Shown one piece after another: positions 1 through 11,876 of a stretch of DNA of 64,000 bases. Origin of the DNA: Ceratopteris richardii. Its lineage: Eukaryota; Streptophyta; Polypodiopsida; Polypodiales; Pteridaceae. The stretch covers positions 24,104,772 to 24,168,771 of the forward strand of contig CM035444.1 of the NCBI GenBank assembly GCA_020310875.1, read 5' to 3'. The translations under genes were made by a program, and so were the position numbers. The first letter of the stretch is position 1. Each line of letters starts with the position of its first letter. The notes beneath the pieces were generated by a model. The model made no database searches, was not told the DNA's origin, and saw only the letters and a program-made list of their open reading frames with translations.

Positions 1-434
1 AAGCATGCAAATGATGTGCTTATGATTATTGTTATCTATGTTGATGACATGTTGCTCATTGGCCCTAATGAGAAGTATATTGCTGATTTTAAGGCTCATT
101 TGCATGCCTCTTTGAGATGTGAAATTTGGAGCATTTGCATCATTATTTGGGCGTTCAGTTTATGCATGTTGATGGTGGAATAACTTTGTGTCAAAGAAAA
201 TATATTGACACATTATTGCAGTGTTTTGGCCTTGAAGACTACAAACCTTTTGCCTCTCCTATGGAAATAGGTTTATGGTTGAGTTTTCATGATGCTCGAG
301 ATGCATTTGATGTTGTTCTCTATCAAAAGGCTATTAGATGCTTGATTTACTTATGCATTGCCCGGTCTAATATTTAGTTTGCTGTTTCTCAGATGAGCAG
401 GTTTATAGATTGCCCAGGTGTCAAGCATTGATAG
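1..434 (+). pseudogene. Copia-A reverse transcriptase fragment (C-terminal half)
   Basis: Degenerate coding sequence for the second half of a Ty1/copia reverse transcriptase, running in from outside the window. The polymerase box YVDDMLL is readable near 38-58, followed by the region matching HHYLG..F.QVDGG and the CLIYLC.ARP block of the better copy at 38638-40068. The frame is broken by small indels near 115 and by a stop near 376. At about 434 the sequence jumps directly to the middle of gag, which in an intact element lies far upstream of reverse transcriptase, so this is a chimeric or deleted remnant. The family assignment rests on close similarity to the complete copy at 37942-44071. 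Confidence 0.85.
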
Positions 435-2556
435 GGGTGTTGAGAAACGACCTACTATACTTGCAAATACAATTATTGAGAGTGATGTAGATGGCATTCG
501 AGCTGCGGTTCTTGTTGCACCTACTACATAACAACTTCAATGGAATCGTAGAGATGCTCAGGCATATGCATTGATAGTGTGTCTATCAAAATTGCCATTA
601 TCCCTCATATTCACTCGTGCAAAACAACAAAAGATGCTTGGGATACACTTACCACTTTATACCAGGCAAGAAATGAGGCTCGTGTTGCTTACCTTTGAAA
701 ACAATTGGAGAGTGAGCATATGAATGAAGGAGATTCTATGGATAATTTTTTGACAAAGATCAAAGATTTGAAGGAGCAATTGATTTCTACTGATGAAGTC
801 TTAAGAGACAATTTGCTTGTGTAGACTGTTTTGAATGGTCTTCTAGATTCATATCAGAGGTTTGCTTCTACCCTTTGGTTGGTGATCAAAGGCAATCCAA
901 ATGCCTTAACATTCAAGGAGTTAGTCTTTGTTTTATTACAAGAACATAACTCTCGATAGAATAGGTCCATTATTCGTATTGCAAATTGCTTTCTTAGCTA
1001 GTTAGAAGGGCAAAGGTGAATGGATCTCATCTAGTAGTAAGCAAAAATCTGATAATTCTACAAAATAAAGAAGGGAAGACAAAGACCAGAAGAAATGGGA
1101 AAGCAAAAATTGTTCTCCAAATATTGTAAAAGAAATTATCATGTCATAAAGAGTTATTCAAAACTGGCTGCAAAAGTGGCAAATGAGATAGAGGTTGGAA
1201 TGGTTGTTGCAAAGTCCTCTACACCTAAAACAGAGTCTGCAAATCTTGTGCAAAATGAAGAATGGGCATTTATTATTGTTCGCAGTTATGATGCATCTTC
1301 TCATGAACAATGTATGTCTACAGTAAACTGAGATGTTTGATACTTTGTGAGTGGGGCAACCAAACATATAAGCTCAGAACACAATTTCTTCGATTCACTT
1401 GAGCCTTCCCCTATAGGGAATACTGTCACATGCGCTTTCAAATTCTCTTATCATGTAATGGGAGTTGGTAAGATCATTCTGACTATTGTTGATGATAGTT
1501 CTTTCACATTGTCAGATGCTTTGTTTGTGCGAGGGATCAAGAATAATCTGTTATCAATTTCAACATTAGCCAAGATTGACTTGGTTGTCAAATTTGTTGA
1601 TGATAGATGTACACTTCATGATCTTTGAAATGGCGATGCTATTATTGCTTCTAGGATTTCATTTTGTGGGTTGTATAAGCTCATAGACTATGCAAAATCT
1701 GTGAATGGCTCAGCATGTGTAGATCAAAATTCTTAGGCTATCTTGGATGCAAAGCATTAGGATGTTAGTTTGTTATGCCTACAAAAATATTAAATGGTAT
1801 CCTCCCTGCCCAAACTTGAGGCATTGGGTAAACATGTTTGGGAAGTGTGTATTTTGGACAAAATGTAGTGTTCCTTCTTCCCAAAAGATGGTTTAGTAAA
1901 AGCTACTCATGAATTGCAGCTTGCTCATAGTGATGTCTGTGATCCTATGCAGACAACAGACAACTTCTTTTGGGAATTACCTTCATTTTGTGAATTTCAT
2001 TGATGATTTTTCCAGGCATGCATGGATGTATCCATTGAAACCAAAGTCTGACGTGTTTATGTGCTTCCAAGAATTTTTGGTTTTGGCTGAAAATATGTTA
2101 GCATGTAAAATAGGAAGCCTACATTTTGTTCGAGGGGGGAATACATATCTTTTGATTTTAATGCATTTTTGGCTGAACATGGAATAAAACATTAGTGTAC
2201 AGTTCCGTATACACCTCAAAACAATGGAGTTGCTGAAAGAAAGAACATGTCTCTCATGGAGGTGGCAAGGTGTATGGTCAAAATTCGGGCTTTCCCACAT
2301 ATGTTCTAGCTTGAGGCTGTTATGCGTGCAACATATATTGTGTCCCACCAAAGCACGATAGTCTATCACTCCATATGAGGCTTGGCATGGTCGCAAGCCA
2401 TCTGTTGCTCATCTGCATGTTTTTGGTTGTTTCACATATGCATCAGTGCTTGAGCAATAACACAAAAAATTGGATGATAAAGCAATAAAATGTATTTTTG
2501 TTGGATACAGTTCTGAAAGCAAATGCTATTGTCTGTATCATCCACAAACTAAACAC
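435..2556 (+). pseudogene. Copia-A gag-protease-integrase remnant, copy 1
   Basis: Collinear with the gag-to-integrase part of the copy at 40199-42511 but carrying many stops and indels. The gag begins in its N-terminal third (the counterpart of VQGVERRP). Then follow the gag core, a zinc-knuckle region near 1120-1160 (CKRNYHVIKS, last Cys lost), the protease region near 1340-1380 (the DSGATKHI motif read as VSGATKHI, active Asp lost), the pre-integrase region and the integrase core with FIDDFSRHAW near 2010. The ENGVAERKN-like block is near 2215. It stops at about 2556, just after the YHPQTK block, where unrelated sequence begins. Most stops replace Gln or Trp codons. It is non-functional. 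Confidence 0.88.
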
Positions 2557-3148
2557 AATCCAAGGTAAAAAAGATTAGTAAAGAATCCGATCAGAAGACA
2601 AAGAAGGAGAATGCAAAGCTTCAAAGCAAGTACTCACTCATTGAGGCAGAAAAGGTGTTTATAACTAATCGAGCAAGAAGAAGCTCATTTGCTCAAAAGC
2701 CCAAATAAAGAATTAATGACATCATTACTCAACAATCAATCGATACAAAGTACGATACAAAATGATGAAGAAATCAAAAGTTTAAAAAAGCAAGTAGATG
2801 ATATGCAACACAAGTAGAAGCAAAGAAAGTGCACCAAACAAAGTTGGAAGAAAAGTATGTATGAGGCATGGCTGAATTGAAAAAGAACCAGGATAATTTG
2901 ATAAAGATGTATGCAGATCATTGCAGTCAAGATGCAAAACAAGTAAAAGAAATTTGTGAAATCAAAATGAAGGTAGAAGAAGCAAAATTAAAAGAAGTAA
3001 AGATCCAAGTATAGGAAAAATATCAACTCATCGCTCAACTTTAAGAATAGATAATAAATTTGGAAAATGAGAGAGGATCAGAAATGAGGAACATGGGAAA
3101 ACCACTAATGCCCAACCCTAATTAGGCTACTGAGGGGACTGAGGTATG
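2557..3148 (+). pseudogene. Lys/Glu-rich coiled-coil coding remnant, family unknown
   Basis: No intact ORF. Switching among the plus-strand frames gives long stretches rich in Lys, Glu, Gln and heptad-spaced hydrophobics, for example KMKVEEAKLKEVKIQV near 2970-3010 and EEIKSLKKQVDDMQHK near 2765-2820. This is typical of a coiled coil. The remnant ends exactly at the LTR of Copia-A copy 2 (3149). The sequence on the far side of that element (9654 onward) also reads as a decayed charged protein, so the two may be halves of one old gene interrupted by the retrotransposon. No family recognised. Confidence 0.4.
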
Positions 3149-3334
3149 TGTTGGAGTTAGAGGTCTACGGAAGCACCTCAATAGCACAAGGAAGAAGAAG
3201 AAGCTTGGAGCATAATACACAATACTGAATGCATTACCACTAGAATGTACAAAGATAAATGACCCATTAGGGCAGTAGGCGTATATACAAGCTGGGGGAA
3301 GAAAACCTCCTAAAGAGGGAAAAAGTGCCCTGCC
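3149..3334 (-). repeat. Copia-A 3' LTR of copy 2, outer part
   Basis: Aligns with plus-strand bases 1 to about 186 of the 231-bp Copia-A LTR, including the GAAGAAGAAGAAGCTTGGAG block and the CTCCTAAAGAGGG block. It breaks off after AAAAGTGCCC. The remaining 46 bp of the same LTR are at 4735-4780. Confidence 0.85.
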
Positions 3335-4734
3335 AATGTCGAGAAGAGAAGGAGGTCAAGCAGGAGAGCAACATGGGGTTGAATCAGGCCCTTGGGTGCA
3401 TCATCCCCTGTCTGACGAGTGACATCTGCACGCTGGGCGCCTCACCTTGGTATGGTGGCTGGTCGTCATAAGCTCGTGCCTCAGAAGAGAAAGGGGAAAA
3501 GAGGCCTCGGCCACGTGGGATGAAGCATCGTAGATGTATGCATCATGAATGGGAAAGGTAAATGCAATGCTTAAAAACAAAAATCACAAAACTTGGAGTG
3601 CCAGAAAAATAACTGTGCTCAAGGATGGGGATTGATATACAAATGACTCTTAATAATACAAAATACTCTGCCACAGTGTGGGTCACTCAATACTAAATAG
3701 TCTTCTCGACTACAGTGTGCAGGACGTCCACAAACTTCTCTTTCTTTCTTCACTTTGGTCTTTGCGGCAAGAACTTCACTTTTCTTTGGATCTTCAGCAA
3801 GAACTTCACTTTTCTTCTCTTTACTTCTCTCAGCAAATCATGGGAATTTGAAAAAACAATCGGAAACTCTTCTCTTCATTTTTCTTCAAATTATGAGATA
3901 ATCTGAGAATAAACCTGGAGAGAAGATCCACGGGGAAAAACAAATGAGCATCGGGCATGTATTTATAGATTTCCTTAGGTCTTCTCTCTAAAACTCTAGA
4001 GTCTTCTAGCCTCCTTTTTTATCCCTTCTATTTTGAGAATCTTCTTCCATGTTCATTTTCTATTTTTGGAAATCCAATCTTTTGTTTCTATTTTTGACTT
4101 TTCCCTTTTTATTTTTCTAATTTTTCTATTTCTATTTTTATTTCATTTTCTTTTTCCCTTTTTATTTTTGACTAAGGTTTTTATTTGGTTTCACACCTAT
4201 GTACAAATTTAAATGAAACTAAGGGGTTAGAACTAGGGTGAATGGCAATTCTAAGGCTACAAATCTAGGGTTTTTGTTTGGGAAAAAATTAGGATTTAAC
4301 TATGATTAAGGTCAAGAACATAAACTAACGAGTTTATTTACACTTTGGCTTCAAAATCAAAGGGTTTTCTGGGGTTTAGGTTAGGTTTCAATGGGTCAAA
4401 ACTAGGGATTCAAGGGTTTTTGAGGGTTATAAGTTAGTTTTTCATGGGTCAGAGTTAGGGTTTTGGAGAGGGTTAGAGGTTAGTTTCAAGGGGTAAAGGT
4501 TAGTTTTCAGTGGTTTCGGATGTATTTCTAAGGGGTTAATGATAAATATTCAGTTCTAATGTACAAATGAAATGTTCTCATCACTTAATCGATCTAGTCA
4601 ATAAAACATTTAAATAGTTTACGACTCTTTTTATCATCCTACAGTCCAAACATCACTTCATAGCTAGAAAAAGATCGAAATAAATTTGAAAAAAATTTCT
4701 TGATGTACACTCCCTAAGGGATTTCATCTCAATA
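3335..4734. other. 1.4-kb insertion of unknown type inside a Copia-A LTR
   Basis: The stretch separates two parts of one LTR. The left 250 bp are GC-rich for this window (around 3340-3540). The rest is AT-rich with pyrimidine-rich runs at 3720-3850 and 3990-4190, and a TTAGGGTTTT-like but non-tandem stretch at 4200-4520. No coding sequence, terminal repeat or clear target duplication was found. The ORF at 3715-3906 is low-complexity and not convincing. It may be a remnant of another retroelement. Confidence 0.5.
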
Positions 4735-4797
4735 GCAGTCCTACAATGTTCACACACATCACTCCCTAAATATATCAACAAATCCCCCATGGGAGTG
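4735..4797 (-). repeat. Copia-A 3' LTR of copy 2, inner end, and polypurine tract
   Basis: 4735-4780 matches the last 46 bp of the Copia-A LTR, ending ATATATCAACA. 4781-4797 is the adjacent polypurine tract, read on the minus strand as CACTCCCATGGGGGATT, in the same place as in the intact copy at 38173-38190. Confidence 0.85.
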
Positions 4798-7700
4798 ATC
4801 TAGTGAACAAGGAGCTAGCACTCATGTATAAGGAAGTGCCAAGCTATGTGGAATCAATCCACAAAAGGAACTAAGCACAAAGCTTTGCGGAAAGCTTCAA
4901 ACTTCTACCTAGCTAGAGCCTTTGTGAAAAGGTCTGCAATATTCTCTTGCATGAGCACATATGCCAAGCTAATCTCTCCTACAGAGAACCTCTCCCTGAC
5001 ATAATGATAATGCACCTCAATGTGCTTAGTGCGAGAATGGATCACAAGCTTCCTCGCAACTACCAATGCGCTCTAACTATCAGTGAAGATGGTGGTGGCA
5101 GAAGATTGACCAACGCCCAAATCACCCATAAGGCGTCTGAGCCACACACACTCAACAGTCACTATGAAAGCTGCCCTATACTCAACCTCACAACTAGAAG
5201 TGGCCACAGTAGGCTGCTTCTTGCTCAACCAAGATATACATGAGCTACCAAGCATGAAGCATGAAGCAACCAACCCAATCAGAGTCAGAAAAAGCATGTA
5301 AATCTGGTGGTAGTGATCCCCGATTGGGATAAAACAATCCAAGTAGTCGGGTACCACTCAAGTAGCAAAAAGATGTGCTTAACTACTTGCCAATGCTTGA
5401 AAATTGGGCAATGCATAAACCTGCTCATCTATGAGACAACAAAGTGAATATCTTGCCGAGTAATGCATAAGTAAATCAAGCATCCAACAGCCTGCTGATA
5501 GAGAATAGCATCAAAATGCATCTCCAACATCATGAAGACTCAATCATAAACCTGTCTCCATAGGAGTGGCAATAGGTTTACAGTCTTCAAGGCCAAAATG
5601 CTACAATAACGTGTTAATATATTTTGTTTGACACAAAGCCATTCCAACATCAACTTGCATAATTTGAATGCCCAAATAATGATGCAAATGCCCCAAATCA
5701 AACATCTCAAATGAGGCATGCAAATCAGCCTTAAAATCAGCAATATGCTTGTCATGAGAATTAGTGAGTAGCATGTCATCAACATACACAACAATGATTA
5801 GAGGCACATCATTAAAATGCTTAACATATAAGGAGCTTTCAATTGGACTGTGCTAAAAAACATTTGCAATTAGATAGGCATGTATCTTCTCATACCAAGC
5901 ACGTGGTGCTTGCTTTAAACCATATAATTCCTTCTTCAACCTCCACACTTGGTTTGCATGCCCTTTTTGCACAAAGCCATGGGGCTAAAAAACATACACT
6001 TCTTCATGCAAGTTGCCATTAAGGAATGTAGTTTTAATGTCCAATTGATGTACATTCCAACCATGATGAGCTGCAAGTGCACAGATGCTACGAAGCGTAG
6101 TCATTCGGCATGTAGGAGCAAAGGTTTCATCAAAATCAATGCCTCTTTCCTGTGCATAACCCTTTGCAACAAGCCTAGCCTTATACCTGTAAACTATTCC
6201 ATCACGCTTACACTTCAGCTTATATACCCACTTAGTGCCAATGTCCTTCTTGCCGGGAGGCAAGTCACATAAAGACTAGGTACCATTTTTCATCATAGCA
6301 TCATATTCTGATTGCATAGCAGCCATCCAATTTTCAGAATTTTGTGCTTCATCAAACAAAAGAGGCTCATTCTCATCACAGAGACTAGAGGCAGCCATAG
6401 CATACTAATCTGATGCAAAAGAGGCACTATGAGGGCCTGAACGAGTATAGTATGATAGAGATGACTCTAATTTGCTATCACGCAAAGTCTGCACCATCTA
6501 TTTTGGCATAATTTTTGCCTCCTCAATATCAACTCTCTCATCAACAAGTGCATAATGTAAATCTGCATCAGAAATGGAATGATCTGCATCATCACATGAA
6601 ACTTGCAAAGGCTGAGAAGTTGCCTCATTAGGACCAGCACTAGATTGTCCACCCATAAAAAGAGGCAACAAAGTATCATACATGTCTTTGGAGCTAACAG
6701 ATGTCTCCTTCGTACATGAAAGTAAAGGCTCAATAACATCTTCCACAAAAACAACATCACGACTAACCAAAATGCATTTAGTCTGTGGACGATATAGACG
6801 ATAGCCTTTGCTTTCAGAACTGTACCCAACAAAAATACATTTTACTGCTTTATCATCCAATTTCCTACGATGTTGTTCCGCCACTGATGCATATGCTAGA
6901 CAACCAAAAACATGCAAGTGAGAAACAGATGGCTTACGACCATGCCAAGCCTCATATGGAGTGATAGAGTGCAATGCTTTAGTGGGGCATCTATTAAGTA
7001 CATATGTTGCACACATAATGGCCTCAAGCTAGAAACTATGCAGTAAAGTCTGACTCTTGATAATACACCTCGCCATCTCCATGAGTGACCTATTCTTCTA
7101 TTCAGCAACTCCATTTTTTTGAGGTGTATATGACACTGTACAATGATGGTTTATCCCATGTTTAGCCAGAAATGCATTAAAGTTAGAAGACATATACCTC
7201 CCCCCCTCGATCAAAACTAAGGGTGCCCATTTTAGATGCTGATAGATTTTCAGCCAAAACCAAAAACTGTTTGAAGCACATAAACACTTCATACTTTTCT
7301 TTTAATGGATATACCCATGCATGCCTGTAAAAATCATCAATGAAAGTCGTGAAGTAAAGTTAGTTTCCAAAAGAAGGTGTCTGCATAGGACCATAGACAT
7401 CATTATGTACAAGTTGCAATTTCTGAGTAGCTTGAACTGAACCATCTTTTGAGAAGGATGAACACTACGTTTTGCCCAAAATACAAACTTCACAAACATG
7501 TTTACTGGATGCTTTAAGTTTGGGCAAAGAGGACATCATTTTAGATTTCTGCAGGCATAACAAACTAGCAAAATTTAGATGACCAAAGCGTGCATGCCAA
7601 AGCTTTGCATCCCATATAGCTTGAGAATCATGTACTGCACATGTTGAATCATTCACAAATTTTTCATAGTCTATGAGCTTATACAGCCCATGACATAAAA

Positions 7701-9073
7701 TGCCAAAAGCAATAATGACATCACCATTTAACAAATCATGAATTGTACATCTGTCATCAACAAATTTCACAACCAAGCCAATCTTGGCTAAAGCTGAAAC
7801 TGATAATAGATTCTTCTTGATCCCTGACACAAATAAAGCATCCGACAATGTAAAAGAACTACCATCAACATTATTCAGAATGATCTTACCAACTCCCATG
7901 ATAGGATAAGAGGAGTTGTTGGCACATGTGACAATATTCCCTGTAGGGGTAGGCTCGAGTGAAGGGAAGAAATTGCACTGCAAGGTAATATGTTTGGTTG
8001 CCCCACTATTAAAGTACCAGGCATCTGAGTCTATTGCAAACATACACTGCTTAGAAGAAGATGGGTCAAAACTGCAAATAGTATTTCTGCGCTAGATTAG
8101 TAGACTCCATTTTCGGTGTAGACACCTCTGCAACAACCATTCGAGCCTCTTTTTTCTTTGCCTCTTTTGCAACCAGTTTTGTACAATTCTTTATGACATG
8201 ATCATTTGCTTTACAATAGTTGCAAAACAATTTCTACTTTTTTGTTTTCTTCTCTTCTCTCTCATCCTTCTTCGATTGTGTAGAATTAGTAGATTTCTGC
8301 TTACTAGTAGAAGAGCTCTATTTACCTTGGCCTTCTGATTAGCCAAGAAAGCTTGATATGCAACATGTATAATGGACCTATTCTGCCTAGAATGATCTTC
8401 TTGCAACAAAACAGAGACTAACTCCTTAAATGTTAAGGCATTAGGATTTCCTTTCATAATCAAACCAATAGTAGAAGCAAAACTCTGGTATGAATTCGAG
8501 AAGAACATTCAGAACAGTCTACACAAGTGAATTGTCAAACAAGGCTTCATCACCAGAAATTAATTATTCCTTCAAATCTTTGATCTTTGTTAGAAAATTG
8601 TGCATAGAATCACCTTCATTCATATGCTCACTCTCCAATTGTTTTCAGAGGTAAGCAACACAAGCCTCATTCCTATCCTGGTACAATGTGGTAAGTGTAT
8701 CCCAAGCATCCTTAGCTATTCTCCAAGAGCGAATGTGAGGAATAATGGCACGTTTGACAAACAAGGCTATCAATGCATGTGCTTGAGCATCTCTGCCATC
8801 CTAATGAATTTGCTCTATAGTAGGTGCAGTACAAACTACAGCATGAACACAAACATGAAGAATATCATCATCTTCAATGCGGTCTGCATCAGCTTCAGTA
8901 CCTATATTTGCACGTGTAATATGATGTTTTTCAACACCCTGCACAATATTCCATAGTCCTCTTGTGACCAATACATGATGCATCATATAAGCCCACAATG
9001 GGTAATTCGTACCATCCAACTTATCCTCAACAACCAACATATGGAATATGTCACTACTTTCATCCATGGCCAC
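4798..9073 (-). pseudogene. Copia-A gag-pol, copy 2 (disrupted)
   Basis: Minus-strand gag starts with an ATG at 9073 (LDGTNYPLWAYMM motif of copia gag). Gag proceeds to about 8110, where the zinc-knuckle region is damaged. The protease reads FNSGATKHI near 8010 instead of DSGATKHI, so the active Asp is lost. The pre-integrase HARFGHLN block is near 7580, the integrase core is 7302-6900, and reverse transcriptase spans about 6280-5540 with YVDDMLL near 5780. RNase H (CISWLSKKQP) is near 5240 and the HARTKHIEV-type end near 5000. Several frameshifts and stops break it into short ORFs. Non-functional. Confidence 0.87.
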
Positions 9074-9408
9074 TGACTAAAATACCCTCGTGCAGAAAAA
9101 TGATTGTATCTGTAAAAGTTGAGCAGAACTACCTTGATGAGTTCTACTAAACCTATAGTAGACTTTGAGAGGCTTATACTGATGAACCAAAACCTATATA
9201 TATCTTTGGCATAGAGAGACGAAATAGCTTGCACAAGCATTGTGATAGTGTGTTGGGAGGCCAAAATGAGCTCAGATTGCGATTTTGGCACCATTAAAAA
9301 AAGCTATTTTGATCTCCTAATCACCTTGAATATGCTCACCAAATTTCATATGATTCTGAGACTGTGATCGGAGGGATTTTGATGATGCCCTAGATGAAGT
9401 GGCGACCT

Positions 9409-9420
9409 ACTCTGATACCA
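9409..9420 (-). promoter_or_regulatory. Primer binding site (initiator Met-tRNA), Copia-A copy 2
   Basis: The reverse complement is TGGTATCAGAGT, one base from the consensus TGGTATCAGAGC, and sits two bases inside the 5' LTR edge. Confidence 0.85.
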
Positions 9421-9422
9421 AT

Positions 9423-9653
9423 TGTTGGAGTTAGAGGTTTGCAGAAGCATGCGAACAACACAAGGAAGAAGAAGAAGCTTGGAACACAATACACGAGACT
9501 GAATGTATTACCACTAGAATGTACAAAGATAAATGACCCGTTAGGGCAGTAGGCACATATACAGGTCGGGGCAAAAAAACCTCGTAAAGAGGGAAAAAAG
9601 TGCCCCAGCAGTCCTAGAGTGTTCACAGACATCGCTACCTAAATATATCAACA
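9423..9653 (-). repeat. Copia-A 5' LTR of copy 2
   Basis: 231 bp, begins TGTTGG and ends CAACA, the same length as the LTRs at 37942-38172 and 43841-44071 but visibly diverged from them. Confidence 0.9.
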
Positions 9654-10710
9654 ATATTTTCTCTTTCTCCCCCCATCATTCATTCTCCTATCCAAGAGCA
9701 ACAAGTAGAAGTTCTTGATGAGTTCATAATGCCGTATACTGTAGAATTAGATCAAAAAGAGAGGGAACTACTAGTGTCTTGAATGACATGGGAATTTTAA
9801 GAAGCATTGGTACAAGTGATGAAGGAATAAAAAATAAAAAGTAAAGAACTAAAAAAAATCATAAAGCCATTCAACATACCATACATAATATTGAAGGAGC
9901 AAACATGCAAGTTCATAAAGAAAATCACCTAGAAGGATCCTTACTATGATTTAAATTTTACGGCTATAACATTCAATTTCACAAAAGATAAATTCAATGA
10001 GGCTGATCCTATCTAGCATAAGTGCTTTAGGGAAACAAATCGGACATTAAGAGTACATTGGCAAGAGGCACCGTATCTTTTGAAAGTTCATCCATCTTTT
10101 TGCCTAGTGCCTAGAAGAAGATTGTGGGCAAAATTTTGGGAAGCAGAGTACAAAGGTACCATCAATAAAGAATGGCTTAATTTTCCTTCACTTTTGAACC
10201 CACCACATAACTACCTACCTACAAAAGATTACATGATTCATACAATAAAATTTTGGTTCACAAACAAAATACTCAGTATGATCCTAACAATTTTGAAAGT
10301 CTTTATGCCAAATACACATTTTTGAACTTCATAGTCATTAACCAAGGAGAGGCACCTCTCCTTTTTTATTTTTTAGTCACACCTAGTCGAGCTACTGTTA
10401 TGGCATATTACTCGTGGATCACGTTCGAGTCCATACAAACTTTTCAAGAGACATTCTTCATAGGAATTTTTGAAATGGACTCAGGAATCCTTCTTAAGAT
10501 GTCAACCAACCTGAATGCCAGATTAGTAGCGTATGAGATACATTTTTACACTGATCATCACCAAGCACCACATGATGGAGTTAAATTAGAACGGCAAAAA
10601 AATTTCATGGTTCATGAAGAAAACATGCTCAATGCCAAGGAACGAAGAGTTTATCAAAGTTATGCACGTCACCATCATAATTATGTCAGGGATGACAAAG
10701 TTTAGGAGGA
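9654..10710 (+). pseudogene. Decayed coding remnant, family unknown
   Basis: The plus-strand frames from about 9700 to 10705 read as protein with a few breaks: a stretch with VEVLDEFIMPYTVELD near 9705-9760, an ORF at 10080-10325, and an overlapping ORF at 10253-10705. The last contains NFESLYAKYTFLNFIV, VAYEIHFYTDHHQAPHDG and YQSYARHHHNYVRDD. The composition is protein-like, but no domain or catalytic motif is recognised. The start of this region abuts the LTR of Copia-A copy 2, so it could be the continuation of the coiled-coil remnant at 2557-3148. Confidence 0.35.
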
Positions 10711-11492
10711 GGGACATGTGGAGGGAGAATCTAACAAGAAAAGAAGAAGAAGAAGGTCAAAGGAAAAGGTAAAAAATCATTGATATTAAAAAGAATAATC
10801 TTACCTCTGCCTAGATCCCCATAGGGGCACGTATCTGGCTAAAGAGAGATACAAGGGAAGAAAAGACACAAGCCAAACAAATGAACCAGACCCAAGTTAG
10901 ATGCAAATCAAGAAGTGCAAATGGGGAAATTGAAGCACCAATGGTGAAAAAAATCCCTTTCTAGAAAAGTCTTGTGCTCTTCCTCAGCTACTAGCTAGGG
11001 GCGAGGCCAAGGACAATACAACAAGCCCTAGTGTGTGGAGATCAACAATTTAAAGCAAAGCTATCAATAGAGTAGACAATGGTGATGAAGCCATCTCCAG
11101 CCATTTGTTGAGTGTTAGGGAAACCCGAATCATGCTTATCAAGGGATGATAAAGATGTAGAGGGGGAGAGTGTTGCAAAGGATTAAAGACAACAGAAGAA
11201 AGAAGTGGAGAGGAGAAGATTAGGCCCATAATTTTTTTGAGAAAGCCATTTTTCTTTTCATAATTTCCATCATGAAACTCTAAAATGCCTTGTAAATTCA
11301 ATAAAGGAGTCCTCTAGATGCATATTCCCTAAAGATTTTAACATGTCCATGTACAACAGTAGGATTTTAGAGCTTTATAGAGAAAATGTTGGTCTCATGT
11401 GTGAAAGGACCAAACTTAGGGCACTTATATATAATTCACTTTGTGACACATTTGTAAAAACTTTTTGCCATAATACAGAGACTGACTTCTAA
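10711..11492. other. No identifiable feature
   Basis: AT-rich sequence with an AAGAAG-rich start (10730-10760). Short ORFs on both strands show no family resemblance. No LTR boundary or RNA gene was seen. Confidence 0.4.
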
Positions 11493-11876
11493 AATTCAAG
11501 TTTCCTTCTTCTTGTTCATGAGCTTGGCTCTCAAGGTGCATGCCTAGATACATATTTGGTTGAGGGGATAGTTGATCTGGATGTTGAGGATTCAACAATT
11601 ATGCAATCATCCTTGGATTATCTCATGTCAGATTTTGACATGAATATGTCAGGACATGTTGGTCTTGATGATGGTGCTTTGGATGCCTTGGATACAAGCA
11701 TGATACACATGCTTAGGTTAGTCATGATAGCATAGGTTTTGTCAACATTCGAGAGTTTGATGTACAAGTTCTTATGCTTGAGACTAGACATTGCAGTTGT
11801 TATTGTAGCATTTGCACTTGGAGTTGTCAGTCGTTTGATGATTGACACAAGCATAGACCAAGTGGGAGATTTGTAA
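11493..11876 (+). pseudogene. Unknown ORF ending at a polypurine tract, with hydrophobic C-terminus
   Basis: A plus-strand frame is open from just after the TAA at 11490 to the TAA at 11874, broken only by a TAG at 11733. It reads acidic (DYLMSDFDMNMSGHVGLDDG) and then has a 19-residue hydrophobic run near the end (LDIAVVIVAFALGVVSRLM, about 11784-11840), consistent with a membrane segment. It stops directly at the polypurine tract and 3' LTR of a plus-strand copia-like element. That is where some plant retrotransposons keep an extra ORF after pol. I do not recognise the protein, and an env-like role would be speculation. Confidence 0.35.
11860..11871 (+). promoter_or_regulatory. Polypurine tract of a plus-strand copia element (family B)
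   Basis: AAGTGGGAGATT immediately precedes the LTR TG at 11872. This is the usual plant copia polypurine motif. Confidence 0.7.

Larger units (their letters stand above)
3149..9653 (-). mobile_element. Copia-A LTR retrotransposon, copy 2 (degenerate, 3' LTR interrupted)
   Basis: A Ty1/copia element on the minus strand. The 5' LTR is complete at 9423-9653 (231 bp, TGTTG...CAACA). A primer binding site for initiator Met-tRNA follows it, and gag-pol runs leftward to a polypurine tract at 4781-4797. The 3' LTR is split: 3149-3334 holds about its first 186 bp in plus-strand order and 4735-4780 the last 46 bp, with 1.4 kb of unrelated sequence between. The five bases outside each end (GTATG on the left, ATATT on the right) do not match, so the target duplication is lost or the ends recombined. 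It is older than copy 3, with many stops and frameshifts. Confidence 0.88.

Noticed and set aside
4200..4560. Telomere-like TTTAGGG sequence
   Set aside because: Words such as TTAGGGTTTT occur, but not in tandem and not with a 7-bp period.
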